Shown piece after piece: positions 26,351-34,772 of a stretch of 64,000 bases of DNA (the stretch's first letter is position 1; each line of letters starts with the position of its first letter). The stretch is from Corynebacterium sp. (lineage in GTDB: Bacteria; Actinomycetota; Actinomycetes; Mycobacteriales; Mycobacteriaceae): contig NZ_JALAGY010000087.1 of the NCBI RefSeq assembly GCF_022712195.1, positions 1-64,000 of the forward strand. The letters are read 5' to 3'. Under the pieces are notes generated by a model. It saw only the letters and a program-made list of their open reading frames with translations. It did no database searches and was not told the origin of the DNA. Made by a program: the position numbers and the translations under genes.

Positions 26351-27515
26351 CCTGACGCGCCTCCGGGGTGTCCGGGTACTTCGCGCGCACGGAGAGACCG
26401 TCGAGGGTCCGCGAGAACCACAGCTGCACCGTGTCCGTCGGCGACGTCGAGGACACGTACCTGGCCTGCGGCACCGGGTCGCCGAGCCCCCGGAAGTCCA
26501 TGTAGGAGACCATCGGGACCGCACCGGCGGGAAGTTCCGGCGAACACTCCCGCACCATGGTCTCCAGGGGAAGCCCCGCCACGGTCACCGCGTCACGAAG
26601 CCAGGCGGCGGTGGCGTCGACGTCACCGGCCCGGGCGATGACCGGGGCGTTGCCCACCATCCAGCCGACGATCCCGTGGCGTGGGTCGTCGCGTCGGCCA
26701 CGGGTGTGCACGGGGATGACCGTGGGGAACTCCGCCGACCCGGTCACCGGTTCCAGTGCCTCGGCGAGGCAGGTGAGGACCACCGCGAAGGAACGCCGTT
26801 CGGGGCCGTCGCCGTCGAGGAGCCGTCGCACGTCATGGACCGGTGGGGCCGGTGCGGCGCCGGTGGCGCCGAGCTCCACCGGGAACGCCGGGATCCGGTT
26901 CCCGGTGGTGCCCAGGAAGCGACGCCAGATCCCCAGCGCCCGGGCATCCGGTGCGGTCTGGGCCGGTGCGGTGAGCGTCCCCAGGAACGAGGGGGCGGGC
27001 TCCCGGCCGTGCCCGTGGAGCTCCCCGTGCAGGCGCCGTTGCAGCAGGTCCACGCTCAGCATGTCGGCGTGGAAGTGGTCGAGCCCGAACAACAGCACGT
27101 CCCCGCACAGTGCGAAGAACAGCCCCGGGACCGGGCCGGGACGGCACCGGTCGGCCATCAGGGCCTCCAGCTCCGCGGTGCCGGGTACGTCGGGACGGGG
27201 GCCGCCGGTGGTTACGGTCAGGGCACCGGCGGTGAACGCCTGCTGGTGGTCGTGGCGGGCCACGGTGCGCAGGGCGTCCACCCCGTCGACGACGGCGCGC
27301 ACCGCCCCGGCCACCGCGGCGGGGGACGTGCCGTCCGGGACACCCACCGTCCCGCCGATCCAGGTCGACCGACCGGACGCCGCCGCTGCGGCCAGGTGGT
27401 TGCGCTGGTTGAAGGTGAGCGGCGCCCGTGGGCCCGACGGCACGTCCGGCCAGCGCAGCTCCAGCTCCGTGAACGGCCCGGTCAGGGGCACGTGCTCCAG
27501 GTAGGTGACCTCCAC
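26298..27515 (-). CDS. PapA-like acyltransferase (condensation superfamily, HXXXD)
   Basis: A 405-residue protein. The catalytic motif is D-H-F-H-A-D (HXXXD intact). The block GIVGWMVGNAPVIA matches the latch segment of the other PapA-like members here, and the region PMVSYMDFRGLG parallels VVSYVDTRYIPG and MVTYLDLGWFEE in them. GTG 27515 starts 8 bases after the stop of the upstream acyltransferase; the open frame above it is antiphase to that gene. Acceptor and donor unknown. Confidence 0.82.
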   Translation of the reverse strand: MEVTYLEHVPLTGPFTELELRWPDVPSGPRAPLTFNQRNHLAAAAASGRSTWIGGTVGVPDGTSPAAVAGAVRAVVDGVDALRTVARHDHQQAFTAGALTVTTGGPRPDVPGTAELEALMADRCRPGPVPGLFFALCGDVLLFGLDHFHADMLSVDLLQRRLHGELHGHGREPAPSFLGTLTAPAQTAPDARALGIWRRFLGTTGNRIPAFPVELGATGAAPAPPVHDVRRLLDGDGPERRSFAVVLTCLAEALEPVTGSAEFPTVIPVHTRGRRDDPRHGIVGWMVGNAPVIARAGDVDATAAWLRDAVTVAGLPLETMVRECSPELPAGAVPMVSYMDFRGLGDPVPQARYVSSTSPTDTVQLWFSRTLDGLSVRAKYPDTPEARQVMGGVLDRLSKALPTHC

Positions 27516-27523
27516 GGGCGTTC

Positions 27524-28903
27524 TCAGACCGCGGCGAGGATGTCGCGGACGGTGGCGACGTAGGTGTCCACCGACTCCCGTGCGGTCGGGTTGTCCGGGG
27601 CCTGGCATCCGACGCCGAGGCCGTCGGCGTTGCGGTGGATCCACAGGTTGGCGTTGACCGTCCGGCCGAATCCGGTGAACAGCCGGATGTCCGCCCCCGC
27701 GGGTTCCTCGAACCAGCCGAGGTCGAGGTAGGTCACCATCTGCGGGCTGCCCATCACCGACGGGTCCACCTGGCCGCTGAGGATCAGGTGCCCCAGCGAG
27801 GCGTGCACCGGTTCGTGCAGCGCGGCCTTCATCCTGGCCTGGGCGGCCGCGACGTCCGGCAGGACGTCCTCCACCGTGGTCCCGGTGACGGGGAAGTAGA
27901 GCGGGGTGAAGTTGCAGAACCACCCCTGGGAGAGGGCGTAGCGGCGCCCGCGGGTCGCGGAGACCACCACGGTGGCGTAGTGGTCCGCACCGGTGAGGCG
28001 GGCGTGCGCCAGCCCCAGGGCGGCGTAGACCACGGTGCTGAAACTGACCCCGTGTGCGCGGGCGAGGGTGTGCAGGCGGCCGGTGAGGTCACGGTCGGCC
28101 AGTTCGCCCTCGACACCGACGACCGGCTGCGGTTCGCCGTCGACGATGCCGGTGGGCAGCGGGAACCCGGGGACCCGCCCGCCGGTGAGGTCGAAGAGGC
28201 CCCGCCAGGCTCGTACGCCCGGGGAGTCGTCGGACACGGACGCGGCCTGCGCCTGTTCGTCACGGACGTGGTCGAGGAAACTGGGGTGGGTGCCGACGGT
28301 CAGTTCACCGGCCGACTCCGCCGCACCTGCCGCGCCTGCCGTACCGCCCGTGTAGCGGGCCATCAGTTCCAGCAGCCCGGTCATCTGCGAGATCCCGTCG
28401 CCGGACGCGTGGTCGAGGGCGAGCAGCAGGTCGAAGGACCGGCCGTCCTCCCGGGCGACGGTGACCACCGCGAGGGCGGGGACGTGGTCGAAGACCGCGG
28501 TGGTGGCCAGCAGGTCGGTGACGGTGCCGGTGACCGGTGCAGGGACGAGGTCGACGGCGTCGGCCGGCAGTGTCCGGCGACGGAGCGGGCCGTCCGGTGC
28601 GTCCCCCTCGACCGACAGCGTGGACCGCAGTCCCTCGTGGGCGGCGACGAAGGCGTTGACCGCCCGGGTCATGCGGTCCCGGTCGGGGACACCGGGCAGG
28701 GTCGCCACCGAGCAGGTGTAGGCGTGGTGCGCACGCCCCTGCGCGCGTCCGGCCAGCACCCCGCGCACGTGGTCGGTCTGCAGGAACGACGCCGGGGTGG
28801 GGTCCTCGGCGACGTCGGCGTGTGCGGCGGTCATGGCGGCCGAGGGCAACCAGGTGGTCACGGTGCCCTCGGGCGACCAGTCGTGTCCGTCGATGATTCT
28901 CAT
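27524..28903 (-). CDS. PapA-like acyltransferase (condensation superfamily, HXXXDG)
   Basis: A 459-residue protein beginning with the PapA-type DWSPEGTVTTWLPS. Catalytic D-H-A-S-G-D-G; latch block SQGWFCNFTPLYFPV. Together with the downstream gene it forms a two-gene operon that mirrors the plus-strand pair at 22875-25698. A -10-like TATAGT (minus strand, 28953-28948) lies about 45 bases before the ATG and overlaps a short palindrome. Confidence 0.85.
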   Translation of the reverse strand: MRIIDGHDWSPEGTVTTWLPSAAMTAAHADVAEDPTPASFLQTDHVRGVLAGRAQGRAHHAYTCSVATLPGVPDRDRMTRAVNAFVAAHEGLRSTLSVEGDAPDGPLRRRTLPADAVDLVPAPVTGTVTDLLATTAVFDHVPALAVVTVAREDGRSFDLLLALDHASGDGISQMTGLLELMARYTGGTAGAAGAAESAGELTVGTHPSFLDHVRDEQAQAASVSDDSPGVRAWRGLFDLTGGRVPGFPLPTGIVDGEPQPVVGVEGELADRDLTGRLHTLARAHGVSFSTVVYAALGLAHARLTGADHYATVVVSATRGRRYALSQGWFCNFTPLYFPVTGTTVEDVLPDVAAAQARMKAALHEPVHASLGHLILSGQVDPSVMGSPQMVTYLDLGWFEEPAGADIRLFTGFGRTVNANLWIHRNADGLGVGCQAPDNPTARESVDTYVATVRDILAAV

Positions 28904-28936
28904 GCGTGGGTCCGCTCGTGAGGGGTGGTTCCGGCT

Positions 28937-28949
28937 GTCAGTCCCTGAC
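28937..28949. promoter_or_regulatory. Short palindrome GTCAG-TCC-CTGAC at the acyltransferase promoter
   Basis: A 5-bp inverted repeat with a 3-base centre that touches the -10-like TATAGT of the 27524-28903 gene. A possible repressor site; the match could be chance. Confidence 0.3.
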
Positions 28950-29000
28950 TATAGGTCGCCCCGGCGCCGGGCGCAGGCCGGGGCCGGGGAGAGGGCCGGG

Positions 29001-30272
29001 TCACCCCACCTGCGTCCGCTCCTTCAGCCAGCTGGCGTAGCGGTGCCGGGCGAGGGTGTCCCGGACCAGTTCGGCGCCGAAGACCCTCAGTGCGTTGGCG
29101 CGGGTGCCCGCCGGACGCCCCTCGCTCAACCGTCGCAGCTGGTGGCGGACCAGTGCCATGGACGCTGCGGACGCCAGCGCCTTGTCCCTGATCCGGACGC
29201 GCGGCAGGACGGCGGCCGTGTCGGTGTCGGTGTTCGTGCCCGCGCTGTTCCGCCAGTCGTTCGGGAGGTCCGGGTTCACGGACAGTGCCGTACCGATTCC
29301 GACGACGTCCACGCCGCTGTCGACGACCTTCTCGGCGACCGCGCGTCGGGTCACCCCGCCGGTGACCATCAGGGGGACGGGGCTGTCGGCGACGAGTTCC
29401 TCGGCGAGTTCCAGGAAGTAGGCCTCCCGTGCCGCGGTGCGGGCGTCCTGCCCCTCGGCGGCGTTGCCGGTCATCGCGGGGCTCTCGTAGCTGCCGCCGG
29501 AGAGCTCCACCAGGTCCACGCCCAGCGGGGCGAGCCAGTCGATGACCTGCCGGGCGTCGTCCTTGTCGAAACCGCCGCGCTGGAAGTCCGCGGAGTTCAG
29601 TTTCACGGCGACGGCGAACCCCTCCGACACCGCCTCCCGGGTGCGGCGGGTGATGTCCAGGAGCAGGCGGGCACGGTTGTGCAGGCTGCCGCCCCAGTCG
29701 TCGGTGCGGGTGTTCGACAGCGGCGAGAGGAACTGGGACAGCAGGTATCCGTGCGCGGCGTGGATCTCCACGCCGTCGAAGCCGGCGCGTTCGGCCTGGT
29801 GGGCGGTGTCGACGAACCGTTCCACGGTGGCCTCGATCTGCGCGGCGGTCATCTCCTGCGGTACCGCGAACATGGCGCTGGTGCGTCCGGTGTCGACCCG
29901 GGTGGCGGACGGGCCCCAGGCCACGCCGGGCATGTTCTTCTGGATCTGGCGGCCGGGGTGGTTGATCTGCATCCACACCTTCCCGCCGCCGCTGCGGGCG
30001 GCGGTGGCCCACCGGCGGTACGGCTCCAGGGGGGTGTCGCGGTCGAGGACCACACCGGCCGGGCCGGTGAGGGCGGCGTCGTGGACCATGACGTTGCCGG
30101 TGATCAGCAGGCCGGCGCCGCCGCGGGCCCAGGTGCGGTAGAGGGTGGTCAGCCGGGTGCCGGGGAGTTGGCCGGTGTCGGCCATGCTCTCCTCCATGGC
30201 CGCCTTGGCGATGCGGTTGGGAAGAACCTGGCCGTTGGGGAGGTTGAGCGGAGTGAAGAGCGGATGTGACAT
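29001..30272 (-). CDS. NADH:flavin oxidoreductase, old yellow enzyme family
   Basis: A 423-residue FMN (beta/alpha)8 barrel protein of the NADH:flavin oxidoreductase class. Typical blocks: IAKAAMEESMAD at the N-terminus, QINHPGRQ, GVEIHAAHGYLLSQFLSP followed by SNTRTDDWGGS, and VTGGVTRR. It reduces activated C=C bonds of enals, enones or related compounds. Divergent from the TetR gene, with two copies of the 17-bp operator between them, so it is a likely direct target of that repressor. Confidence 0.9.
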   Translation of the reverse strand: MSHPLFTPLNLPNGQVLPNRIAKAAMEESMADTGQLPGTRLTTLYRTWARGGAGLLITGNVMVHDAALTGPAGVVLDRDTPLEPYRRWATAARSGGGKVWMQINHPGRQIQKNMPGVAWGPSATRVDTGRTSAMFAVPQEMTAAQIEATVERFVDTAHQAERAGFDGVEIHAAHGYLLSQFLSPLSNTRTDDWGGSLHNRARLLLDITRRTREAVSEGFAVAVKLNSADFQRGGFDKDDARQVIDWLAPLGVDLVELSGGSYESPAMTGNAAEGQDARTAAREAYFLELAEELVADSPVPLMVTGGVTRRAVAEKVVDSGVDVVGIGTALSVNPDLPNDWRNSAGTNTDTDTAAVLPRVRIRDKALASAASMALVRHQLRRLSEGRPAGTRANALRVFGAELVRDTLARHRYASWLKERTQVG

Positions 30273-30294
30273 GATTTCCCTTGTTGTCGGGGTA

Positions 30295-30311
30295 TGTGTA
30301 CGGTGCTCACA
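30295..30311. promoter_or_regulatory. TetR operator copy A, TGTGTACGGTGCTCACA
   Basis: 17-bp imperfect palindrome fitting TGTTGACRNYGCTNACA with two mismatches in the left arm. Located between the divergent old yellow enzyme and tetR genes, downstream of the -10 of the former. Confidence 0.65.
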
Positions 30312-30313
30312 TA

Positions 30314-30342
30314 ACGATAGGAGAGGATGTTAGCGATGTCAA
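30314..30342 (-). promoter_or_regulatory. Promoter of the old yellow enzyme gene
   Basis: Read on the minus strand: -35 TTGACA (30342-30337), 17-base spacer, -10 TATCGT (30319-30314). The -35 lies inside operator copy B and copy A lies just past the -10. Confidence 0.6.
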
Positions 30343-30344
30343 CA
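30328..30344. promoter_or_regulatory. TetR operator copy B, TGTTGACATCGCTAACA (minus strand)
   Basis: Perfect match to the consensus on the minus strand. It covers the -35 of the old yellow enzyme promoter and the first codons of tetR. Confidence 0.7.
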
Positions 30345-30923
30345 TCAGGGTCAGGCTCGCCCACGCAGAGTTACCACCACGGAAATCTCCGGCAGGCGTT
30401 GATCGACGCCGCCGTCGAGATGCTCGAACAGGGCGAGAACTTCTCGCTGCGCGCCGTCGCGCGCTGGGCCGGCGTCTCGCAGACCGCGCCCTACCGCCAC
30501 TTCCCGGACCGCTCGAAGCTGGAGTCCGCCGTCGCGGCGCAGGGGTTCCGGGCGCTCGGCGAGGAGCTGTTCGCCGGACGCGAGGTACCGACGCGACCGG
30601 AGGACCTGCCCGACTTCGCCGTCGGCTACGTCCGCTTCGCCGTCGAACGTCCCCGGATGTTCCGGCTGATGTTCGGCACCGAGTGTGACGACGAGAACGA
30701 TGAGCGCGTGCAGGCCGCCGGGTTCCTCCAGGCCGCACTCACCGAACGTCTCCAGGCGATCTACCCCGGCACCGCGGTCGACGACCTCGCCGTCGGCCTG
30801 TGGAGTACCGTCCACGGACTGGCCTTCCTGCACCTGGACGGGAAGTTCCCGTCGGAGCCCTCCGACCAGATGGACAACCGCGTGCGCTCCGCCTTCGCCG
30901 CGGTGCTCGGACTGGCGGGGTAG
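30336..30923 (+). CDS. TetR/AcrR-family transcriptional regulator
   Basis: A 195-residue repressor. The N-terminal helix-turn-helix is SYHHGNLRQALIDAAVEMLEQGENFSLRAVARWAGVSQTAPYRHFPDRSKL; the C-terminal ligand domain looks like the WHG/TetR_C_13 group (MFRLMFG, VHGLAFLHLDG). ATG 30336 is preferred to ATG 30327 because AGGAGAGG is then 9 bases upstream. It sits next to two operator copies, and its protein is the best candidate to bind the five copies across 30.3-37.4 kb. The ligand is probably a small carbonyl or ester, by the nature of the targets. Confidence 0.9.
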   Translation: MSTSGSGSPTQSYHHGNLRQALIDAAVEMLEQGENFSLRAVARWAGVSQTAPYRHFPDRSKLESAVAAQGFRALGEELFAGREVPTRPEDLPDFAVGYVRFAVERPRMFRLMFGTECDDENDERVQAAGFLQAALTERLQAIYPGTAVDDLAVGLWSTVHGLAFLHLDGKFPSEPSDQMDNRVRSAFAAVLGLAG

Positions 30924-30962
30924 GCGGTGGCGCGGTAGCGGCGGCGCAGGGGCGTCGGTAGT

Positions 30963-30979
30963 TGTTGACAGCGTTCACA
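30963..30979. promoter_or_regulatory. TetR operator copy C, TGTTGACAGCGTTCACA
   Basis: Matches the 17-bp consensus with one change (GT for GC). It covers the -35 of the DJ-1/esterase operon, the same placement as copies B and D. A weaker half-site (GGTTCACA) follows at 31020-31027. Confidence 0.7.
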
Positions 30980-30993
30980 TCTGGTTTTACGCT
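30965..30993 (+). promoter_or_regulatory. Promoter of the DJ-1/esterase operon
   Basis: -35 TTGACA (30965-30970), 17-base spacer, -10 TACGCT (30988-30993), about 100 bases before the DJ-1-like ATG. Confidence 0.6.
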
Positions 30994-31094
30994 GGGAACA
31001 TCGCCGGCGCCCCGTCGGCGGTTCACACCACCGACCACCGCTGCGCGGCAGGACCACCTGCCCCACGGGGAGAGACCACGAGAGGTGCATCTCC

Positions 31095-31805
31095 ATGACC
31101 AACGTCCTGATGGCAGTCACCGCGGCACGGCACTGGACCCTGACCGACGGCACCAGGCACCCCACCGGCTTCTGGGCCGAGGAGTTCCTCGTCCCCTACG
31201 AGACCTTCACCGCCGCCGGCTACGACGTCACCGTCGCGACCCCCGGGGCGGCCACGCCGATCGTCGACGAACTCAGCCTGGGCCTGTCCGGCGGCATCCT
31301 CCCGCACACCGTGAAGAAGTTCCGCGCCAAGCTGGAGGACCTCGCCCCCGTCCTCGAGAACCCCGCTGACCTGCACTCCGTCACCACCGATGACCTGGAC
31401 GGCTACGACCTGGTCTTCTACCCCGGCGGCCACGGCCCCATGGAGGACCTCGCCGTCGACAGGATCTCCGGGCGCATCCTCACCGACCGTCTGGCCTCCG
31501 GACGCCCCCTGGCACTGCTGTGCCACGCCCCGGCGGCGCTGCTGGCCACCGTCGACGAGGACGGCTCGACCCCCTTCGCCGGGCGGCACGTCACCGGCCT
31601 GTCCAACCGCGAGGAGCTCATCAACTCCTTCGCGAAGAAGGCCCCCTGGCTGCTCGAGGACAAGCTCAAGGAGATCGGCACCGACTACGACAAGGCGCTG
31701 ATCCCGTTCCGGCCCCACGTGGTCCGGGACGGCAACCTCTACACCGGCCAGAACCCGCAGTCCTCCAGGAAACTCGCCGAGACCCTCGTCTCCACGCTCA
31801 GCTAG
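31095..31805 (+). CDS. DJ-1/PfpI-family protein (Hsp31-like, possible glyoxalase III)
   Basis: A 236-residue class I glutamine-amidotransferase-like protein. The nucleophile elbow LLCHAPAAL has the reactive Cys143, and YPGGHGPMEDL supplies the conserved Glu/His surroundings; the N-terminal FWAEEFLVPYETFTAAGYDV is Hsp31-like. Family members detoxify methylglyoxal, repair glycated molecules or act as chaperones. Here the neighbours handle carbonyls and aldehydes, so a carbonyl-detoxifying role fits. 27 bases separate it from the esterase gene. Confidence 0.87.
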   Translation: MTNVLMAVTAARHWTLTDGTRHPTGFWAEEFLVPYETFTAAGYDVTVATPGAATPIVDELSLGLSGGILPHTVKKFRAKLEDLAPVLENPADLHSVTTDDLDGYDLVFYPGGHGPMEDLAVDRISGRILTDRLASGRPLALLCHAPAALLATVDEDGSTPFAGRHVTGLSNREELINSFAKKAPWLLEDKLKEIGTDYDKALIPFRPHVVRDGNLYTGQNPQSSRKLAETLVSTLS

Positions 31806-31832
31806 GACACACAGTCCAGGAAAGGACGACCC

Positions 31833-32801
31833 ATGACCGCCAACCCGAAGAACATCTCCCTCGAACCCGCCGCCCAGGCCTTCGCCGAGGCGACCTCCGA
31901 ACCGCCGTTCCTCTACCAGCTCCCGCCCGAGGAGGGCCGCAAGGCCGTCGACGGGGTCCAGGACGAGGAGATCCACAAGCCCGAGATCGACGAGGAGTGG
32001 ATCACCGTCGCCGGCGGTCCCACCGGTGAGGTCCCGACCCGCATCGTCCGGCCGAAGGGCGCCACCGGCGTGCTCCCGGTCGTCCTGTACACCCACGGCG
32101 CCGGCTGGGTCTTCGGCGACGCCCACACCCACGACCGGCTCGTCCGCGACCTCGCCGTGGGCACCGGTGCGGCGGTCGTCTTCCCGGAGTACGTCCGCGC
32201 CCCCGACGTGCAGTACCCCTCCCAGAACGAGCAGTCCTACGCCGTCGCCCAGTGGATCGTCCACCACGGTGCCGAGCACGGCCTCGACCCCGAGCGCGTG
32301 GCGATCTCCGGCGACTCCGTCGGCGGCAACATGGCCATCGCACTGAACATCATGGGCCATGAGCGCGGCGACGTGTCCTTCAAGGGTGCGGCCCTGTTCT
32401 ACCCGGTCACCGACGCGAACTTCGACACGGAGTCCTACCGGGAGTTCGCCGAGGGCTACTTCCTGGCCCGGGAGGGCATGAAGTGGTTCTGGGACCAGTA
32501 CACCACCGACGAGGACGCCCGGAACGAGATCACCGCCTCCCCGCTGCGCGCCACCGAGGAGGAGCTGGCGTTCTTCCCGCCGACGCTGGTGATCACCGCC
32601 GAGGCCGACGTCCTGCGCGACGAGGGGGAGGCCTTCGCCGCCAAGCTCCGCCGCGCCGGGGTCAGGGTGACCCAGGTCCGCTACGGGGGCATCATCCACG
32701 ACTTCGTGATGGTCAACTCCATGCACGACACCCCGCAGGCCGTGGCCGCCGTGGCCCAGGCCGTCGCACACCTGAGGGACGTGCTCGGCATCGGGGAGTA
32801 G
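31833..32801 (+). CDS. Alpha/beta hydrolase, hormone-sensitive lipase family
   Basis: A 322-residue esterase. The oxyanion motif is HGAGW (the family HGGG is HGAG here), the nucleophile elbow is GDSVGG with Ser162, and the acid and base are expected in EADVLRDEG and the His of IIHDFVM. It hydrolyses short or medium acyl esters. RBS AGGAAAGGACGACC. Second gene of the operon behind operator C; it ends at a strong convergent hairpin. Confidence 0.9.
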   Translation: MTANPKNISLEPAAQAFAEATSEPPFLYQLPPEEGRKAVDGVQDEEIHKPEIDEEWITVAGGPTGEVPTRIVRPKGATGVLPVVLYTHGAGWVFGDAHTHDRLVRDLAVGTGAAVVFPEYVRAPDVQYPSQNEQSYAVAQWIVHHGAEHGLDPERVAISGDSVGGNMAIALNIMGHERGDVSFKGAALFYPVTDANFDTESYREFAEGYFLAREGMKWFWDQYTTDEDARNEITASPLRATEEELAFFPPTLVITAEADVLRDEGEAFAAKLRRAGVRVTQVRYGGIIHDFVMVNSMHDTPQAVAAVAQAVAHLRDVLGIGE

Positions 32802-32809
32802 CGCTCCTA

Positions 32810-32844
32810 CAGGACAGGACAGCGCAGGACAGTGCAGGACAGGG
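32810..32844. repeat. Short tandem repeat of CAGGACAG units
   Basis: CAGGACAG occurs three times with 2-8 bases between units directly after the esterase stop and before the terminator stem, whose left arm begins in the last unit. Possibly slippage-derived. Confidence 0.5.
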
Positions 32845-32898
32845 CCGTCGCCCGGACCGGCTCCCGTGGGGGAGGGCGGCCCGGGCGACGGCCCTGTC
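32838..32898. terminator. Convergent terminator hairpin
   Basis: 18-base perfect inverted repeat (GACAGGGCCGTCGCCCGG and its complement) with a 25-base loop, placed between the ends of the esterase gene and the quinone oxidoreductase gene. It can serve both strands. Confidence 0.75.
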
Positions 32899-32911
32899 GC
32901 GTCACGCCAGG

Positions 32912-33913
32912 CTACGGCAGGAGAAGGACCTTACCGACGGAGTCGGCGGAGTCGAGCATGTCGTGCGCCGCACGGGCCTCGGCCAGAGGCAGAGTCGCCG
33001 AGATCACCGGCTTCACCGTCCCGTCCTCCACCAGGGGCCACACGTTCTCCACCACCGCGGCGGTGATCTCCGCCTTGGAACCGGGGCCGGTCAACGGGCG
33101 CCGACGCACATTCGTGCCGATCACCCGGGCCCGCTTGTTGATCAGCGCCCCGATGTCCAGGTCACCGTGGGTGCCGCTCATCATGCCGATGATCACCAGC
33201 TTCCCGCCCGGGGCCAGGACCCGCACGTTGCCGGGCAGGTACCTCGCGGCGATGATGTCGAGCACCACGTCGACGCTGCCCTCCAGCTCCTCGGCGAAGT
33301 CCTGCTCACGGTAGTTGATCACCCGGTCGGCGCCGAGTTCGCGGGCCCGCGCGGCCTTGCCCTCGGAACCGACGGTGACGATGACGGTGGCCCCGATCGC
33401 CTTCGCCACCTGGATGGCGTGGGTGCCGATACCGCTGCCGCCGCCGTGGATCAGCACGGTCTGCCCGGCGGTCAGCTCCGCCTCCATCACCAGGTTCGAC
33501 CACACCGTGGCCGCGGTCTCGGGGAGGGCGGCGGCGTCGACCAGGGACATTCCGGCCGGGATCGGCATCAGCTGCCCGACGGGGACCACGGCGTACTCGG
33601 CGTAGCCGCCGCCGGAGATGATCGCGGCGACCTCGTCGCCCGGGGCCCACCGGCCGTCCGCGGCGACGTTCTCACCGAGTTCGGTGATCACCCCGGAGAG
33701 CTCCATGCCGATGATGTCGGTGACACCGGGCGGCGGCGGGTAGTTGCCCTCCCGCTGCATCACGTCGGCGCGGTTCACGCCCGCGGCGGCCACCTTCACC
33801 AGGACCTCGTCGGGCCCGGGGGCCGGGACGGCGGTGTCCTCGAGGTCGAGGTCGTTGTTGCGGACTGCTTTCATTGTCTTGTCGGTCGTCTTGTCGGTCG
33901 TCTTGGCGGTCAT
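32912..33913 (-). CDS. NAD(P)H:quinone oxidoreductase, zinc-free MDR (QOR/PIG3-like)
   Basis: A 333-residue medium-chain reductase without zinc ligands. VNRADVMQREGNYPPPPG and the NADPH fold HGGGSGIGTHAIQVAK are typical of quinone or enone reductases of the PIG3 type. ATG 33913 overlaps the SDR stop (ATGA). The first residues carry a short repeat (KTTDKTTDKT) coded by a 12-base duplication; MKAV at 33874 is the family start, so the N-terminus may have been lengthened by slippage. Last gene of the four-gene operon. Confidence 0.9.
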   Translation of the reverse strand: MTAKTTDKTTDKTMKAVRNNDLDLEDTAVPAPGPDEVLVKVAAAGVNRADVMQREGNYPPPPGVTDIIGMELSGVITELGENVAADGRWAPGDEVAAIISGGGYAEYAVVPVGQLMPIPAGMSLVDAAALPETAATVWSNLVMEAELTAGQTVLIHGGGSGIGTHAIQVAKAIGATVIVTVGSEGKAARARELGADRVINYREQDFAEELEGSVDVVLDIIAARYLPGNVRVLAPGGKLVIIGMMSGTHGDLDIGALINKRARVIGTNVRRRPLTGPGSKAEITAAVVENVWPLVEDGTVKPVISATLPLAEARAAHDMLDSADSVGKVLLLP

Positions 33914-34770
33914 TGTGAGATCCTTCCTGCGAGCGCCAGGGTGAGGCGCCGGGGGGCGAGTTGTGCGATGGTGGCGACGAGGGCGTTCCTGCGCCCCGAG
34001 ACGGTACTGGGGCGGGGTGTGCCCCGGTCGAGTTCCCGCAGTGCGTGGGCCACGACCTCGTCGGCGGTCTGGAAGCTGCCGACGGCGGCGTCCGTTCCGT
34101 CTGAGCTGCCCGTGCCGTCGGTGCCGTTCGGGGCGGAACTGCTCAGGACCTCGAAGAACTCCGTCTTCGTCGGCCCGGGGCTCAGGGCGAGGACCCGCAG
34201 CGGAGAGCTCCTGGTCTCGTAGGCCAGGGCTTCGGTGAGGGAGAGGACGTAGGCCTTGGTGGCACCGTAGGCGGCCAGGCCCGGAGTGTGCTGGTAGGCG
34301 GCGGTGCTGGCGACGTTGAGCAGGACGCCCGGCCCACCGCTGTGCAGCGCACGCTCCACCAGCCGAGGCAGCAGCAGGCGGGTGAGGTCGGTGAGTAGCC
34401 GGACGTTGAGCTCGACCATCGCGGAGAGCCGGTCCGGGTCCTCGTCGACGAAACGGCCGCCCATGCCGAAGCCGGCGTTGTTGATCAGGGAGTTGACCTC
34501 GAGACCACGCTCGTCCAGATCGTCGACCAGGGCGGTTGCGGCACCGGGGGCGCCGAGGTCCGCGGCGATCACGGTGACGGAGACACCGTGGCGCGTACGG
34601 AGGCTGGCGGCGAGGTCGTCGAGCCGGTCCTTCCGCCGGGCGACGAGGACCAGGTCCGCGCCCCGGGCGGCGAACTGTGCGGCGAACTCCGCGCCCAGCC
34701 CCGAACTGGCCCCGGTGACCAGGACGGTGGTGCCGGCGTAGTTCACGGGAGTGTCCGGACTGGCGGCCAC
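33910..34770 (-). CDS. Short-chain dehydrogenase/reductase
   Basis: A 286-residue SDR: cofactor motif TGASSGLG (residues 17-24), NNAG, catalytic Ser in VASTAAY and YGATK with the catalytic Tyr and Lys. The Arg pair after the second strand (VARRKDR) favours NADP(H). A low-complexity insert (SSSAPNGTDGTGSSDGTDA) lies near residue 230. GTG 34770 starts two bases after the ALDH stop; the stop overlaps the QOR start. Confidence 0.88.
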   Translation of the reverse strand: MAASPDTPVNYAGTTVLVTGASSGLGAEFAAQFAARGADLVLVARRKDRLDDLAASLRTRHGVSVTVIAADLGAPGAATALVDDLDERGLEVNSLINNAGFGMGGRFVDEDPDRLSAMVELNVRLLTDLTRLLLPRLVERALHSGGPGVLLNVASTAAYQHTPGLAAYGATKAYVLSLTEALAYETRSSPLRVLALSPGPTKTEFFEVLSSSAPNGTDGTGSSDGTDAAVGSFQTADEVVAHALRELDRGTPRPSTVSGRRNALVATIAQLAPRRLTLALAGRISQ

Positions 34771-34772
34771 GG

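Noticed and set aside
30327..30335. TetR start at ATG 30327
   Set aside because: The Shine-Dalgarno AGGAGAGG would touch this codon directly; ATG 30336 has correct spacing.
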